64,000 nucleotides of DNA, from contig NC_083577.1 of NCBI RefSeq assembly GCF_027579695.1, forward strand, positions 68,017,241 through 68,081,240, in the 5' to 3' direction. The position numbers and the translations under genes are program-made. This DNA is from Neoarius graeffei (lineage: Eukaryota; Chordata; Actinopteri; Siluriformes; Ariidae). This document shows positions 43,937 through 54,515 of this stretch, piece after piece. Under the pieces are notes generated by a model. That model saw only the letters and a list, made by a program, of their open reading frames with translations. It was not told the DNA's origin and searched no databases. Within the stretch, counting starts at the first letter, position 1, and the number at the start of each line of letters is the position of its first letter.

Positions 43937-45406
43937 CAGGGTGCGATTTGTCAAAAAAACAGAAAGGGGGATGTTTTGTTTTGTTTTTTAATCATGAAAC
44001 GTCACAAAATTAAGGTAACAATAGGCTAACAGCTCAATAACATCCGATGATAAGTAAGTAAGAGCCTTTATTGTCTCTTCAAGAGAGAAATTTGTCTTGG
44101 GCACAAAGTCTGGCAATTCACATCGACTTATACACACAATGGACAACACAAAATACATTTAACGTTTAACATCCACACAACAGCATTCATAATAAATATT
44201 ACCACACACACACACAACCCCATCACCCCCCCTCCACCCTCCCTTTCTAAGAAAATTAAAAGACCAAGGAATAAAATTACACTTAACATAATACCACTGG
44301 TGGCAAAGCCTAAAAAACCTAACCTAACACCCCAACACCCCCACACTACCTACTATTGAGTAATTTAATAGACCAAGGAACCATTGACAATTTAAACCTA
44401 TTTGTCCTGCAGTTTGGCAGCCTATATCAAACACTAAATGAAAACGAACACTAAACCAGAGATAGTAAATTCATCTTCCTATCTCTCTGACTAAATACAC
44501 GAACACTAACACAACAAAGTTCGCATTGCTTGTCGCGTTGCTGTGATGTTTCTCTCCCTCCGGATTAAATGGACAGTGACTCGAAAATCACTAAAATACA
44601 TGAATACTAAATGAACAGTTTGCTCGGATGGCGCAGTTCACATTGTGCGCAGCTTTCCGATTTAAACTGTTTTTTTTCTCATCCTTATACTTCCTGTTTC
44701 ATGGACTGTAATGGATTTGCTTATTTAGTAATTTTAATACAGAATTTACTTTGAAATTATCTTCCTATCTCTCTGACTAAATACACGAACACTAACACAC
44801 AACAAAGTTCGCATTGCTTGTCGCGTTGCTGTGATGTTTCTCTCCCTCCGGATTAAATGGACAGTGACTCGAAAATCACTAAAATACATGAATACTAAAT
44901 GAACAGTTTGCTCTGATGGCGCAGTTCACATTGTGCGCAGCTTTCCGATTTAAACTGTTTTTTTTTCTCATCCTTATACTTCCTGTTTCATGGACTGTAA
45001 CGGATTTGCTTATTTAGTAATTTTAATACAGAATTTACTTTGAAATTATAATCAGACACTCCAACGTACCCCCTAAAAAAAAAATCGGCCGTGAAAAAGG
45101 CGGCATCCGCCAAAAGGCGTGCTGTTTGCATCCCTGCATAGAACGCAAAGATATTGTTATTATCTACAATGTATCAATTTGCTGGGGACGTTCGTGAACA
45201 TCAAAGCTGCCACTCCGGGTCATTTTGAAAGTGAGTGCAATGTAGACCATAGAAAACTGTGTCACAACATGCCTGTCATGTCAACTTTTTTTTTTTTGGT
45301 TTGTTTGTTTTATTGACGGGGTTGTCCCCGAGGATTTTTTTTCAGCAGAGATAAAAACCAGAGGGGGGGATGATCCCCACCATCCCCCCCAGCAAATCGC
45401 ACCCAG
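43937..45406. mobile_element. hAT-type element, 1470 bp, 8-bp target duplication
   Basis: Begins CAGGGTGCGATTTG and ends CAAATCGCACCCAG, with exact 8-mers GATACTAC at 43929-43936 and 45407-45414. It sits in the ACTR3-SLC35F5 intergenic region. It holds a retroelement-like tail (about 44044-44100) and a 286-bp tandem duplication. No transposase frame recognised. Confidence 0.9.
44475..45047. repeat. 286-bp direct tandem duplication
   Basis: 44475-44760 and 44761-45047 are nearly identical, both beginning CTTCCTATCTCTCTGACTAA. I count about four differences (an extra CA, a G/T, a T/C and one more T in a T-run). Entirely inside the hAT element; probably a recent duplication. Confidence 0.93.
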
Positions 45407-45424
45407 GATACTACTATAATCACA

Positions 45425-45797
45425 TCACACATCACATTATCCCTAGCCGCTTTATCCTTCTACAGGGTCGCAGGCAAGCTGGAGCCTATCCCAGCTGACT
45501 ACAGGCGAAAGGCAGGGTACACCCTGGACAAGTCACCAGGTCATCACAGGGCTGACACATAGACACAGACAACCATTCACACTCACATTCACACCTACGG
45601 TCAATTTAGTCACCAGTTAACCTAACCTGCATGTCTTTGGACTGTGGGGGAAACCGGAGCACCCGGAGGAAACCCACGCGGACACGGGGAGAACATGCAA
45701 ACTCCGCACAGAAAGGCCCTCGCTAGCCACGGGGCTCGAACCCGGACCTCCTTGCTGTGAGGCGACAGCGCTAACCACTACACCACCGTGCCGCCCC
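45425..45797 (-). mobile_element. HE1/Mermaid-like SINE
   Basis: Reverse copy; head at the right (GGCGGCACGGTGGTGTAGTG on the minus strand), tail CATCACATTATCCC at the left. It starts a few bases right of the hAT end. Clean target duplication not found. Confidence 0.9.
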
Positions 45798-45837
45798 CAA
45801 ATTTTTTTCTGTAACATTTAATTTTGTGTTGAAAACT

Positions 45838-46320
45838 AATAGATAGATAGACTTTACTGATCCCAAGCTGTGAAATTGTTTTGTTACAGCAGCAAGTTAT
45901 CAGACATGAGCAAAGAAAAAGACACACTGTACAACATAAATAGAGTTTAGAAAAAAAAAGATCCCAAGAACAAGCCGACTAGACTGAGACTTAGACCCAG
46001 ACAACCTTTATTGTCATTCAGTATACAAGTGTACACAGAACAAAATTTAGTTGTATAGTATAGTATAAAGTGACCTGTGGAATTAGGAAATGTTCAAGTT
46101 ATAAATAGAGAGAAGTTTGGATTTGGAGTTCAGCAGTCTGGTGACCTGGGGCAAAAAGCTGTTACAGAACCTGGTGGTCCTGCCAGGCCCTGTAGACAAT
46201 CTACAGATAAAAATGATTAAAAATATATACATGTGCTTTGTACATGTGAATGTGCATTGATAGTGCTAAAAAACAAGAATTGTGAGAAATGAAGATAAAA
46301 ACTGTGCAAAAGTGTCAGTA
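45838..46320 (-). repeat. Retroelement 3'-end fragments (TTTATTG/TTTACTG tails)
   Basis: AGACTTTACTGATCCCAAG and ACCTTTATTGTCATTCAG are reverse complements of fish LINE/SINE 3' tails ending in AATAAAG. Two different tails lie in a row. No coding part is preserved. Confidence 0.6.
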
Positions 46321-46323
46321 TTG

Positions 46324-46324
46324 A

Positions 46325-46386
<62 letters not shown>
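46324..46386. repeat. (TAGA)n microsatellite
   Basis: About 15 perfect TAGA units, likely grown from the GATAGATAGA tail of the neighbouring retroelement fragment. Confidence 0.97.
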
Positions 46387-46387
<1 letters not shown>

Positions 46388-46439
46388 TTTTGGAATTTGT
46401 TAATTCCTCCCAATTGTTTAAGATTTGGAAATCTATATA

Positions 46440-47116
46440 TGTTATTTACCAGCTGGGAAGTCCGTATCGTGAAATACCGTGACCGAGGTCTTGAAAGTAC
46501 TGAGCGAGGCCCTCTGGGCCGAGGTCAGTATTCAAGGCCAAGGTCACGGTATTTCACCATACGGACCGACCTTAAGCTGGTAAATAATATATTTATTTTT
46601 TTCTTTACCAAATTCTAACAGAAAATGAGAGCGCCCGAAAGGGAAAACCGAGCCAAGCCACCATTTTGAATCCTCATTCACGGCTGTAATGTAAATGGCT
46701 TCCTCCTCGGTATACAAGTGCACTTCCATGGCAGGAAAAAAACTACATTTTGCTGCCTATGTAGTCCCCTATTTATACAAATAGGAGTCATTCAGGATTC
46801 AGCCGTTTTTGCTCGGCGTTAGCAAGTTACAGGTTTTTAGCTTTCTCCTGAAATGTTTTCTTTTATTTCTTCTTCCTCAGGGTAGTAAAACTCACTTTCG
46901 CTGTGAACACTGTCGTTATCGCTATCCATGCTGTAAAATTAATGCTATTCTCCTGAGAAATGCGAAAATAAATGTTGACAAAAATTGCTACTATGTTTGT
47001 TGCTGTCGTGAACGACCGAGTCGCCAGAGGTCCGTAACCGGGGTCCGTATCGCAGGATACGGACCCGCTTGCCAGCCAATCAGAGCACAGGATTTGATGG
47101 AAACCGGACCGTGAAA
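46440..47116 (-). mobile_element. Repeat family with CGGTCCGTAT ends, copy 3 (reversed)
   Basis: Minus-strand copy of the family at 28939 and 40199: palindromic end at 46445-46580, then the acidic ORF, ending at GGTTTCCATC on the minus strand near 47105. Confidence 0.78.
46837..46929 (-). CDS. Short acidic ORF of the repeat (copy 3, 30 codons)
   Basis: [20 protein letters not shown], then [10 protein letters not shown] and stop, matching copy 2 at the protein level while the DNA around it differs at scattered positions. This is the observation behind the conserved-ORF finding. Confidence 0.4.
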   Translation of the reverse strand: MDSDNDSVHSESEFYYPEEEEIKENISGES

Positions 47117-47249
47117 AAAATAAAAAAAATTATTAAAAAGGCATAAAATAACAATCTATAGCAAAGTTTGTACGACAAAAAAGAGGTGCTTAAGACTGTG
47201 CAAAAAGTGTGTGATATTTCAAGACGCTTTGCTTATTTTAAATATATTT

Positions 47250-47486
47250 TTGTAGGAAATTCCTGTTGTTCAGGACCAACTTCGCTATATTTTGGACTAT
47301 CTGCAACCCCAGTGTGTATGTGTCAGAAAACTCCAGTGTGAGTTTATGGACTCATTTGGGAGGAACGATAATCTACACGTCATGCAGACACCCGGAAATA
47401 CTGAACTGGAACTCAGTGAATTATTATCGTACCTATATAATGAAAAACAGTTTATAACACTACACTACACATATTCCTTTCTCTAA
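47250..47486 (+). other. Exon-like open frame of unknown origin, with nearby AATAAA
   Basis: A pyrimidine-rich stretch ending TTTTTGTAG is followed by about 78 open codons containing VVQDQLRYILDYLQPQC and NTELELSELLSYLYNEK. A TAA follows at 47484-47486, then AAATAAAATG (47500-47509). It looks like a terminal exon, but I find no partner exon upstream and do not recognise the protein. It could be a captured or dead exon, or chance. Confidence 0.3.
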
Positions 47487-47560
47487 AACGGCAGTTAAGG
47501 AAATAAAATGCTGATAATTAAACTAAAGGAACAATAATAAAAGAAAAGCTTCGTTTAGAT

Positions 47561-47648
47561 GCATTCTGGGTAATGTAGTTCTTTACGGCTCGGATTCGAG
47601 TACATTGTAATTGAAGGATACTCCTATTGAAACTACAAATCCCAGAGG
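47561..47648 (+). promoter_or_regulatory. SLC35F5: SLC35F5 core promoter: paired ZNF143-type motifs
   Basis: GCATTCTGGGTAATGTAGTT (47561-47580) is the reverse of the ZNF143/SBS consensus ACTACAATTCCCAGAATGC with few mismatches. A second, forward copy ACTACAAATCCCAGAGG is at 47632-47648. Opposed motifs about 50 bp apart lie just upstream of the probable SLC35F5 first exon. No TATA box. Known role: ZNF143/THAP11 sites fix start sites of many housekeeping genes. Confidence 0.7.
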
Positions 47649-47659
47649 ATTTGAAGTTC

Positions 47660-47811
47660 AATGGCAAACGAGATAAGTGAAGTCATGAGCAGCAGCAGCC
47701 TGCCTAAAAGTCATGTAAATATTTACAGCACCAGTTGAATTGTTGCCTTTTCTAACTGATAGAAGATAGTTGTTCTGCTGCAGTTTATGAAGACGAAGGA
47801 TTCAGAAACAG
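47660..47811 (+). other. SLC35F5: Probable SLC35F5 exon 1 (5' UTR; left border uncertain)
   Basis: The sequence right of the promoter motifs ends in a strong donor, AACAG then GTAATG (intron from 47812). It contains an ATG at 47787 that opens eight codons and one base (MKTKDSET). If joined directly to the exon at 57687, this frame reads GGA then TGA, so it would be a short upstream ORF rather than the protein start. An intermediate exon could change that. Confidence 0.5.
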
Positions 47812-48351
47812 GTAATGTGGTCGGACATAATGTGTGTTTATTTTTGAGCTGATTTGGGCTCGGTGATAGTAGCTGAATTAGTTGTTCCTGCAGTTAAAGC
47901 TTGTTGATGTTTGGAGCTCCTGAGCTGAGCTGCACTGAGACACTGGGCCTTTTACTGACCCAAAGATCAGTATCTACCCGAATCAGTGTGTGCTCATATT
48001 CCACAGTATTATATCCAGGCTAGCAAAATGACATCAAACCCAATTTGGATCAATCTGTATAAGCTATTTGGATAGTTTATTTAATTGCAGCTTTAATTTT
48101 ATACAAAATTAAGTAAGGTTACTGCTAATTATGTTCACTTTGTATTGCTTATTTTCTTAATTTCCTAATTTTTCCAGATGTTTTTCCTACAGGTACTGGT
48201 GTGGGGGTAAATCAGCTTTATTTTAATTTAAACAAAATAAGGTTTATTTTATGAACATAACTATTCTCCTACTCAAGCCCTAAGCAACATTGGGCAAATA
48301 TGTGAGCGTGTTTGTTTGTTTGTTTGTAGGTGTAAACTTTTTATTTCAGAA
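47812..48351. other. SLC35F5: SLC35F5 intron 1, start
   Basis: No repeat family recognised in this stretch; AT-rich with a GTTT run near 48309. Confidence 0.4.
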
Positions 48352-49140
48352 CTGTGGTGTAGTGGTTAGCGCTGTCGCCCCACAGCAAGAAGGTTCTGGG
48401 TTCGAACCCAGCAGCCGGCAAGGACCTTTCTGTGTGGAGTTTGCATGTTCTCCCCATGTCTGCGTGGGTTTCCTCCGGGTGCTCTGGTTTCCCCCACAGT
48501 CCAAACACATAGAATAGAATGCCTATATTGTCACTATACACATGTACAATGAGATTAAAGCATCTCCAATAACAGTGCAAACAGTGTGTAGAGTGAGAGA
48601 GAGAGAAAGGGGGGGTAAGGTGCACAGTCCTGAGGTGTACGTGTTGTGTTACACATTATGGAGTGAGGTATTGCTCATTGCACATATAAATTATTGCATA
48701 GAGAGAGTCACATTATAAAATAAATAAAATATTACACATTTATGAAGTGTTGCAAGGTAAGGTAGGTGCACAGACTTGAGATGTATGTGTTGTGTGTAAG
48801 GTGCACAGTCCTGAGGTGAGGTGAATGTGTTGTGTTTCGCATTATGGAGTGTGGTATTGCACATTATAAAAGTATTGCACAGAGAGAGTCACCTTATAAA
48901 GTACTGCACGAGGAGAGTCACATAGTAAAATAAATAAACTATAAAGTCAGAGCATATCCAAGTTCAGGGCGGTTATGGCTTTTGGAAAGAAGCTGTTTTA
49001 TGCATGCGGTTTAGGTTAGGTTAATATGGGACGGCCTTGGGCTGACATGCCCTTGAGTGAGGCACCTAACTCCCAACTGCTCCCCGGGCGCCGTTAACAT
49101 GGCTGCCCACTGCTCTGGGTATGTGTGTGTGCGCATGTGT
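48352..49140 (+). mobile_element. SINE split by a retroelement tail
   Basis: 48352-48510 is the head and centre of the SINE (GTGGTGTAGTGGTTAGCGC to CACAGTCCAAACACAT). 48998-49140 is the 3' part of the variant with GTTAATATGGGACGGCC. Between them, 48511-48995 is a reversed retroelement end starting AGAATAGAATGCCTATATTG, with an internal repeat of AAGGTGCACAGTCCTGAGGT. The order fits insertion of the retroelement into the SINE. Confidence 0.7.
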
Positions 49141-49141
49141 G

Positions 49142-49306
49142 TCAAGTCAACTTTATTGTCAAATATGCTATACATGCTCGACATACAGCACAGATGAAAT
49201 TTCAGTCCTCTCTGACCCACGGTGCAAACAGGCAATGCAATAAATAGAATAACTGAAATAAACAGTATAAACACTCTAGATAAGAAATAGACATAGACTA
49301 AACACT

Positions 49307-49348
<42 letters not shown>

Positions 49349-49370
49349 AGTGTTTAGTCTATGTCTATGT

Positions 49371-49442
<72 letters not shown>

Positions 49443-51010
49443 TAGAGTAAAGGACATAAACAGTCAAGGGCACTTGAGGTATAGCAGGTAAACAAGAAAT
49501 AAGCAGTATAAACAGTAAACTAATAGCTATTAAGGTGAGGTAGTGCGGAATAGTGCAAATGAGCGGTAAAGTGAAATGTGCAGACCCTGAGTTCAGTGTG
49601 TGAATGAATGTTGAGAGTGTGTGTTGGGGGGAGACTGTGAGGGTGACATGATGTCAGATGCTGAAGGGGGGGTGTGCGGGCAGAATCTGGGGCGGGGGGG
49701 GCGCAGAACAGGGAGGGAGTTGAGCCTCCTGACCGCCTGGTGAAAGAAACTGTCATTGAGCCTGCTGGTTTTGGCCCGGAGACTCCGCAGTCTCCTCCCC
49801 GACGGCAGCAGGCTGAAGAGGCTGTGAGATGGGTGGGTGGGGTCACCTGCAATCCTGATGGCTTTTCGGGTAAAGTGGAAGTTATAGATCTCCATAAGAG
49901 AAGGGAGAGAGACGCCAATGATCCTTTCAGCTGCTCTTACGATGCGCTGCAGAGTCTTGTAGCAGGACACGGTGCAGGCGCCGTACCACACGGTGATGCA
50001 ACTGGTCAGGATATTCTCGATGGTGCCTCTGTAGAAAGTGTGCATGATGGAGACTGGGGCTCTTGCTGTCCTCAGTTTGCGGAGGAAGTACAGACGCTGT
50101 TGGGCTTTTTTGGCCAGTGATGCTGTGTTGTTGCTCCAGGACAGGTCTTCAGAGATGTGCACACCCAGAAACTTGGTGCTGCTCACCCTCTCCACTGCAG
50201 CACCGTCGATAGATAGTGGAGCATGCTGGGTGTGCTCTCTCCTGAAATCCACAACAATCTCCTTCGTCTTCTCCACGTTCAGATGGTGATTGTTGTCCTT
50301 GCACCACATGGCCAAGCGGCTCACCTCACTCATGTAGACTGTCTCATCGCCATTGTTGATAAGACCCACCACAGTCGTGTCATCCGCAAACTTAATGAAG
50401 AGATTTGAGCTGGATGTTGGTGTGCAGTCGTGGGTCAGCAGAGTGAAGAGGAGGGGGTTCAGCACACATCCTTGGGGGGCCCCCGTGTTCAGTGTGATGG
50501 TGCTGGAGGAGTTGCTGCCGACCCGTACAGTCTGTGGTCTCCCCGTCAGGAAGTCGAGCAGCCAGTTGCACAGGGAGGTGTTGAGTCCCAGCTGGTCCAG
50601 TTTGTGAATGAGCTGCTGAGGTATGATTGTGTTGAATGCTGAGCTGAAGTCTATGAACAGCATTCTGACATGCGAGTCTTTTGTCTCCAGGTGGGTGAGG
50701 GCTGAGTGGAGGGCAGTGGAGATGGCGTTATCAGTCGAACGGTTGGACTGATATGCAAACTGGAAAGCGTCCACGGCGGGGGGAGGGCAGACTTGATATG
50801 CCTCATGACTAGCCGCTCGAAGCACTTCATGAGGATGGGAGTGAGTGCGACAGGACGGTAGTCATTGAAGCAGGAGGGAGACAGCTTCTTCGGGACCGGG
50901 ATGATGGTGGTGGTTTTGAGTCACGTGGGGACAATAGCCTGGCTCAACGAGATGTTGAAGATGTCTGTAAAGACATCTTTCTCACTGAATATTCGCATCA
51001 GCTCTGATGT
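49142..51010 (-). mobile_element. Non-LTR retrotransposon (LINE), 5'-truncated
   Basis: Minus-strand reverse transcriptase followed by a 3' UTR that ends AATAAAGTTGACTTGACA at 49142. Two TA microsatellites (49316-49342, 49379-49436) lie in the 3' UTR. It stops abruptly at the 5' side near 51010, inside the coding region, as usual for truncated LINE copies. The protein looks like the CR1/L2/Rex1 group of fish LINEs; I cannot fix the clade by eye. Confidence 0.88.
49593..50990 (-). pseudogene. LINE reverse transcriptase, truncated and frameshifted
   Basis: The main frame (50825-49593, 410 codons) shows [50 protein letters not shown] and the catalytic FADDT. The C-terminal region has [14 protein letters not shown]. 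Upstream, another frame gives [20 protein letters not shown], then [15 protein letters not shown], with an in-frame stop near 50925; a frameshift near 50790 joins it to the main frame. The endonuclease domain is absent. Confidence 0.9.
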
Positions 51011-51420
51011 GTGACATCATGGAATATATATCCGATATACCATGAAAAAAAAAGCCAGCCAATCTTATTATTATACATACACACTCCTTTTGGGTGTTCA
51101 GTACGTCTTTCTCTTTCAAAATTCTCTCAAAATCTTTCGTATTTAACGACGCAAACCTGGCCGCCATGTTCGTTTACAGATTGTCACAGTCGCTCGCTAG
51201 CGCCGAAGTTTTACGTCTCTGACATGCGACATCGTGTTGTCTTGACTGTGCAAAATTGTAAACCATATTCAACACTCATTCTCCATTGGGTAGCGTGACG
51301 TAATACACATAGGATAAGCGATATGCTAACAATATTGCATGCTATCAAACCAAATGAATGAAACCTGTTCGAAGGGAATAGAATACACATTTTTATTCCA
51401 TCGACAAAGTGTCCTGTATA
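51011..51420. repeat. Dispersed repeat, copy 2 (paired with 29911-30425)
   Basis: Shares most blocks with the 30 kb copy but lacks the left hairpin arm; it begins CATGGAATATATATCCGATATACC. It abuts the truncated 5' end of the LINE. Confidence 0.75.
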
Positions 51421-51505
51421 TATAATAATATGAAATTTTGAAAATTGAATATTCCTACACTGTAGACTTTCAGCGTTTAATTTGATGGTATATACTATAC
51501 ATCCA

Positions 51506-51884
51506 GGGGTGGCACGGTGGTGTAGTGGTTAGCGCTGTCGCCTCACAGCAAGAAGGTCTGGGTTCGAGCCCCGTGTCCGGCGAGGGCCTTTCTGTGCAGA
51601 GTTTGCATGTTCTCCCCGTGTCCGCGTGGGTTTCCTCCGGGTGCTCCGGTTTCCCCCACAGTCCAAAGACATGCAGGTTAGGTTAACTGGTGGCTCTAAA
51701 TTGACCGTAGGTGTGAATGTGAGTGTGAATGGTTGTCTGTGTCTATGTGTCAGCCCTGTGATGACCTGGCGACTTGTCCAGGGTGTACCCCGCCTTTCGC
51801 CCGTAGTCAGCTGGGATAGGCTCCAGCTTGCCTGTGACCCTGTAGAACAGGATAAAGCGGCTACAGATAATGAGATGAGATGAG
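51506..51884 (+). mobile_element. HE1/Mermaid-like SINE, complete
   Basis: Full copy with an exact 14-bp target duplication ATACTATACATCCA at 51492-51505 and 51885-51898. Young-looking. Confidence 0.95.
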
Positions 51885-52012
51885 ATACTATACATCCAAA
51901 TCAGGTGAAAGGTGTGGGAATTACAGCATTTTGTCTAGTCCTTAAAAAGTTCCCCTTCTGATGTACCGAAAGTAGTTGAACAATCGCTGCTCAGCAGTTC
52001 CGAATAGGTTAT

Positions 52013-52360
52013 TCCTTCATTACTGCATGACTTTGTGGAATACCTGATTCTGATTGGTCAACTGTGGCATTCTATGATCCGTTATTTCTGTATAACAGAT
52101 CGTTGCTGTTGCAATGGGCCACATCATTGGTGGAAGCAATAAAATGTTTTTTAAATCAATATTTTGTGTCAAATGATTGATTTCTTTATTAAGTAGCCAT
52201 GTAATAAGCAGGATAATATTCAGTGACCTGGTCATTATTGCAAAATAAACCCCTTCAGGGAGCTACAAGGACCCTTCTGCTTCATATTGATGTCCTGTAA
52301 TCACCCTGTCAGGGTTTATTTCACAATAATGACCGGCTCACTGTATATTATCCCTTAATT
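52013..52360. repeat. Palindromic repeat with opposed GGTCATTATTGC arms
   Basis: GGATAATATTCAGTGACC...GGTCATTATTGCAAAATAAA near 52211 is mirrored by TTTATTTCACAATAATGACC...CACTGTATATTATCC near 52350, ending at TTAA. Left of it, 52013-52200 is another conserved-looking block containing GATCCGTTATTTCTGTATAACA. A TTAA-target, piggyBac-like short element is the likely origin; not proven. Confidence 0.6.
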
Positions 52361-52439
52361 ATTTCGCTGGCACATAAGCAGATAAAAAAAAAGTCTAGAG
52401 TTGATGATAAGCGTGGCGTTTGGAGTCTGTTGTTGTTAA

Positions 52440-53330
52440 CTCTTAATATGGCCAAATCAATTATTTGGTACGAGCGTAAAAAGAAAGAAGGCACTGGTGA
52501 GCCCAGAAACACCAAAAGGCCTGGAAAACCATCGAAAGCGACCATGTTGAATGACTGACTCATGAACAAAAACAACTTTGCAACATTTGACCAGATCAAG
52601 AACACCCTTCAGGCGGTAGGTGTACCTCTGTCAGTCAATAGTCAAGTGAACAACTCACTAGAGTAAATACAGAGGGTTTACCTCAAGATGTAAACCATTG
52701 GCAAGTCATAAAAACTGGAAGAACTGGTTAGAGTTCCAAAAACATCTTGAAAAATGTTCTGGAACAACATTCTGTGGACAGATGATCAGCTTGCACCAGA
52801 ATGATTGGAAGTGAAATATATGGAGAAAAGAAGGAATTGCTCATGATCTGAAGCGTATCATCTCATCTCATGGTGTGGGTGGGTGTGGCTGCCAATGGAA
52901 ACGGTTCCCTTTTGTTTATTGAATATGTGACTGCCGACAAAAGTAGCAGGATGAATTCTAAAATGTGTAGGGTTTATATTATCTGATCAGATTCAGCCAT
53001 ATGCTTCCAAATTGTTGGAGCGTGCTTCGCAGTGCAGATGGACAGTAAACCAAAGTGTACTTTGAATGCAATTCAAGACTTCTTTGGTTTAAAAAAAAAA
53101 AAAAAGTGTAATGTTCTGCAATGTCCAAGTCAGTCACATCACCTGAATCCAGTTGAGCATGCATTCCATGTGCTGAAGACAAAACATCCGATGAACGAGC
53201 AGGAACTGAAGACAGCTGCAGTAACGGCCTGGCAACGCATCACCAGGGAAGGAACCCAGCATCTGGTGATGTCTATGGGTGCCAGAATTCATGCAGACAT
53301 TGGCTACAAAGGATTTGCAAACAAGTAGTA
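52440..53330 (+). pseudogene. Tc1/mariner transposase remnant 5
   Basis: Fragments in the plus frames: LWTDDQLAPE near 52775 (first catalytic Asp block), a WVWLPMETVPF block near 52890, and SQSHHLNPVEHAFHVLKTK near 53130-53190 (the last catalytic Glu block), ending near IGYKGFANK at 53328. Many stops. Clear TIRs were not located. Confidence 0.7.
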
Positions 53331-53361
53331 CAAATGACAGTTTAATTTATGATCATGTTAA

Positions 53362-53740
53362 TGGGTGGCACGGTGGTGTAGTGGTTAGCGCTGTCGCCTC
53401 ACAGCAAGAAGGTCCTGGGTTCGAGCCCCGTGGCCGGCAAGGGCCTTTCTGTGTGGAGTTTGCATGTTCTCCCCGTGTCCGCGTGGGTTTCCTCCGGGTG
53501 CTCCGGTTTCCCCCACAGTCCAAAGACATGCAGGTTAGGTTAACTGGTGACTCTAAATTGACCGTAGGTGTGAATGTGAGTGTGAATGGTTGTCTGTGTC
53601 TATGTGTCAGCCCTGTGATGACCTGGCGACTTGTCCAGGGTGTACCCCGCCTTTCGCCCGTAGTCAGCTGGGATAGGCTCCAGCTTGCCTGCGACCCTGT
53701 AGAACAGGATAAAGTGGCTAGAGATAATGAGATGAGATGA
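53362..53740 (+). mobile_element. HE1/Mermaid-like SINE, complete
   Basis: Full copy with an exact 11-bp target duplication GATCATGTTAA at 53351-53361 and 53741-53751. It inserted just beyond the Tc1/mariner remnant. Confidence 0.95.
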
Positions 53741-53925
53741 GATCATGTTAACTTGTCATGAGTTTGGGACACACATAAGTGTTGACATTCCTACACTGTT
53801 CTCCTGATTTGGATGTTGCAAATTTCAAACTAGGTGATTTTTTATTTTTTATTTTTTTAAAACCTGGGTTAAAATTTTAACCTAGTTCATAATTTCCAAC
53901 CTCAGTAAAATGTTGGATTATCTCG

Positions 53926-54332
53926 AGCTCGGCACACACAGGCAACTTCTTCTTCTGTATTGTGATTTTTGGATGCAAGTTTCCCCTTTTGGGTAGCTGT
54001 GTGTGCACGTTATCTGTGACCAGTGGGTGATTTGGGGAGGAGGATGCAAGTGACGTGGAAATCATGTGACTACTTCACAAGCAGGGATTGGCTTAGCCTT
54101 TGGAGGTGATCGCTTCGTTATCGCAAAGACGTGCACACGTGGTGATATCTCTGCAACAAGTCAGCGACTGGTGGTTTTTATTTATTTATTTATTTATTTA
54201 TTTTTGGTTGCAGAATATCAAGCATGTTTGATACCGGTGATCTGTCATAAATATCCGCACACAAAGCAATTTTTCGTTTGCGTCAAAAAGTTGCACGACC
54301 AAACGCCAGAAAATCACCCGTGTGCGCCAGGC
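53926..54332. mobile_element. Short TIR element (GCGCACACGGG type), copy 2
   Basis: Collinear with 41117-41542. The right end CACCCGTGTGCGCCAGGCTT is well kept; the left end (GAGCTCGGCACACACAGG) is more diverged. A TTTA run (54179-54203) replaces the T-run of copy 1. Confidence 0.75.
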
Positions 54333-54515
54333 TTAAGGTTCTTAAAAGGGATTTTTTCATCACTTCTTTTGTCTCTTTTTCTTCCATCCACTTCCTCTCC
54401 GTCTACACCTACTTAGTATTTCTTCTGTCTACCTATTCCTGGGCGGCACAGTGGTGTAGTAGTTAGCATGGTCGCCTCACAGCAAGAAGGTTCTGGGTTA
54501 GAACCCAGCGGCTGG

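Noticed and set aside
47787-47811. True SLC35F5 start codon at 47787
   Set aside because: Joining this frame to the exon at 57687 gives a stop after nine codons, so I treat it as an upstream ORF unless an intermediate exon exists.
49674-50120. 148-codon plus-strand frame
   Set aside because: Antisense shadow of the LINE reverse transcriptase.
49593-50825. 410-codon frame as a host gene
   Set aside because: It contains reverse-transcriptase blocks ([18 protein letters not shown]), lacks the endonuclease, is frameshifted at its start and ends in a LINE 3' UTR.
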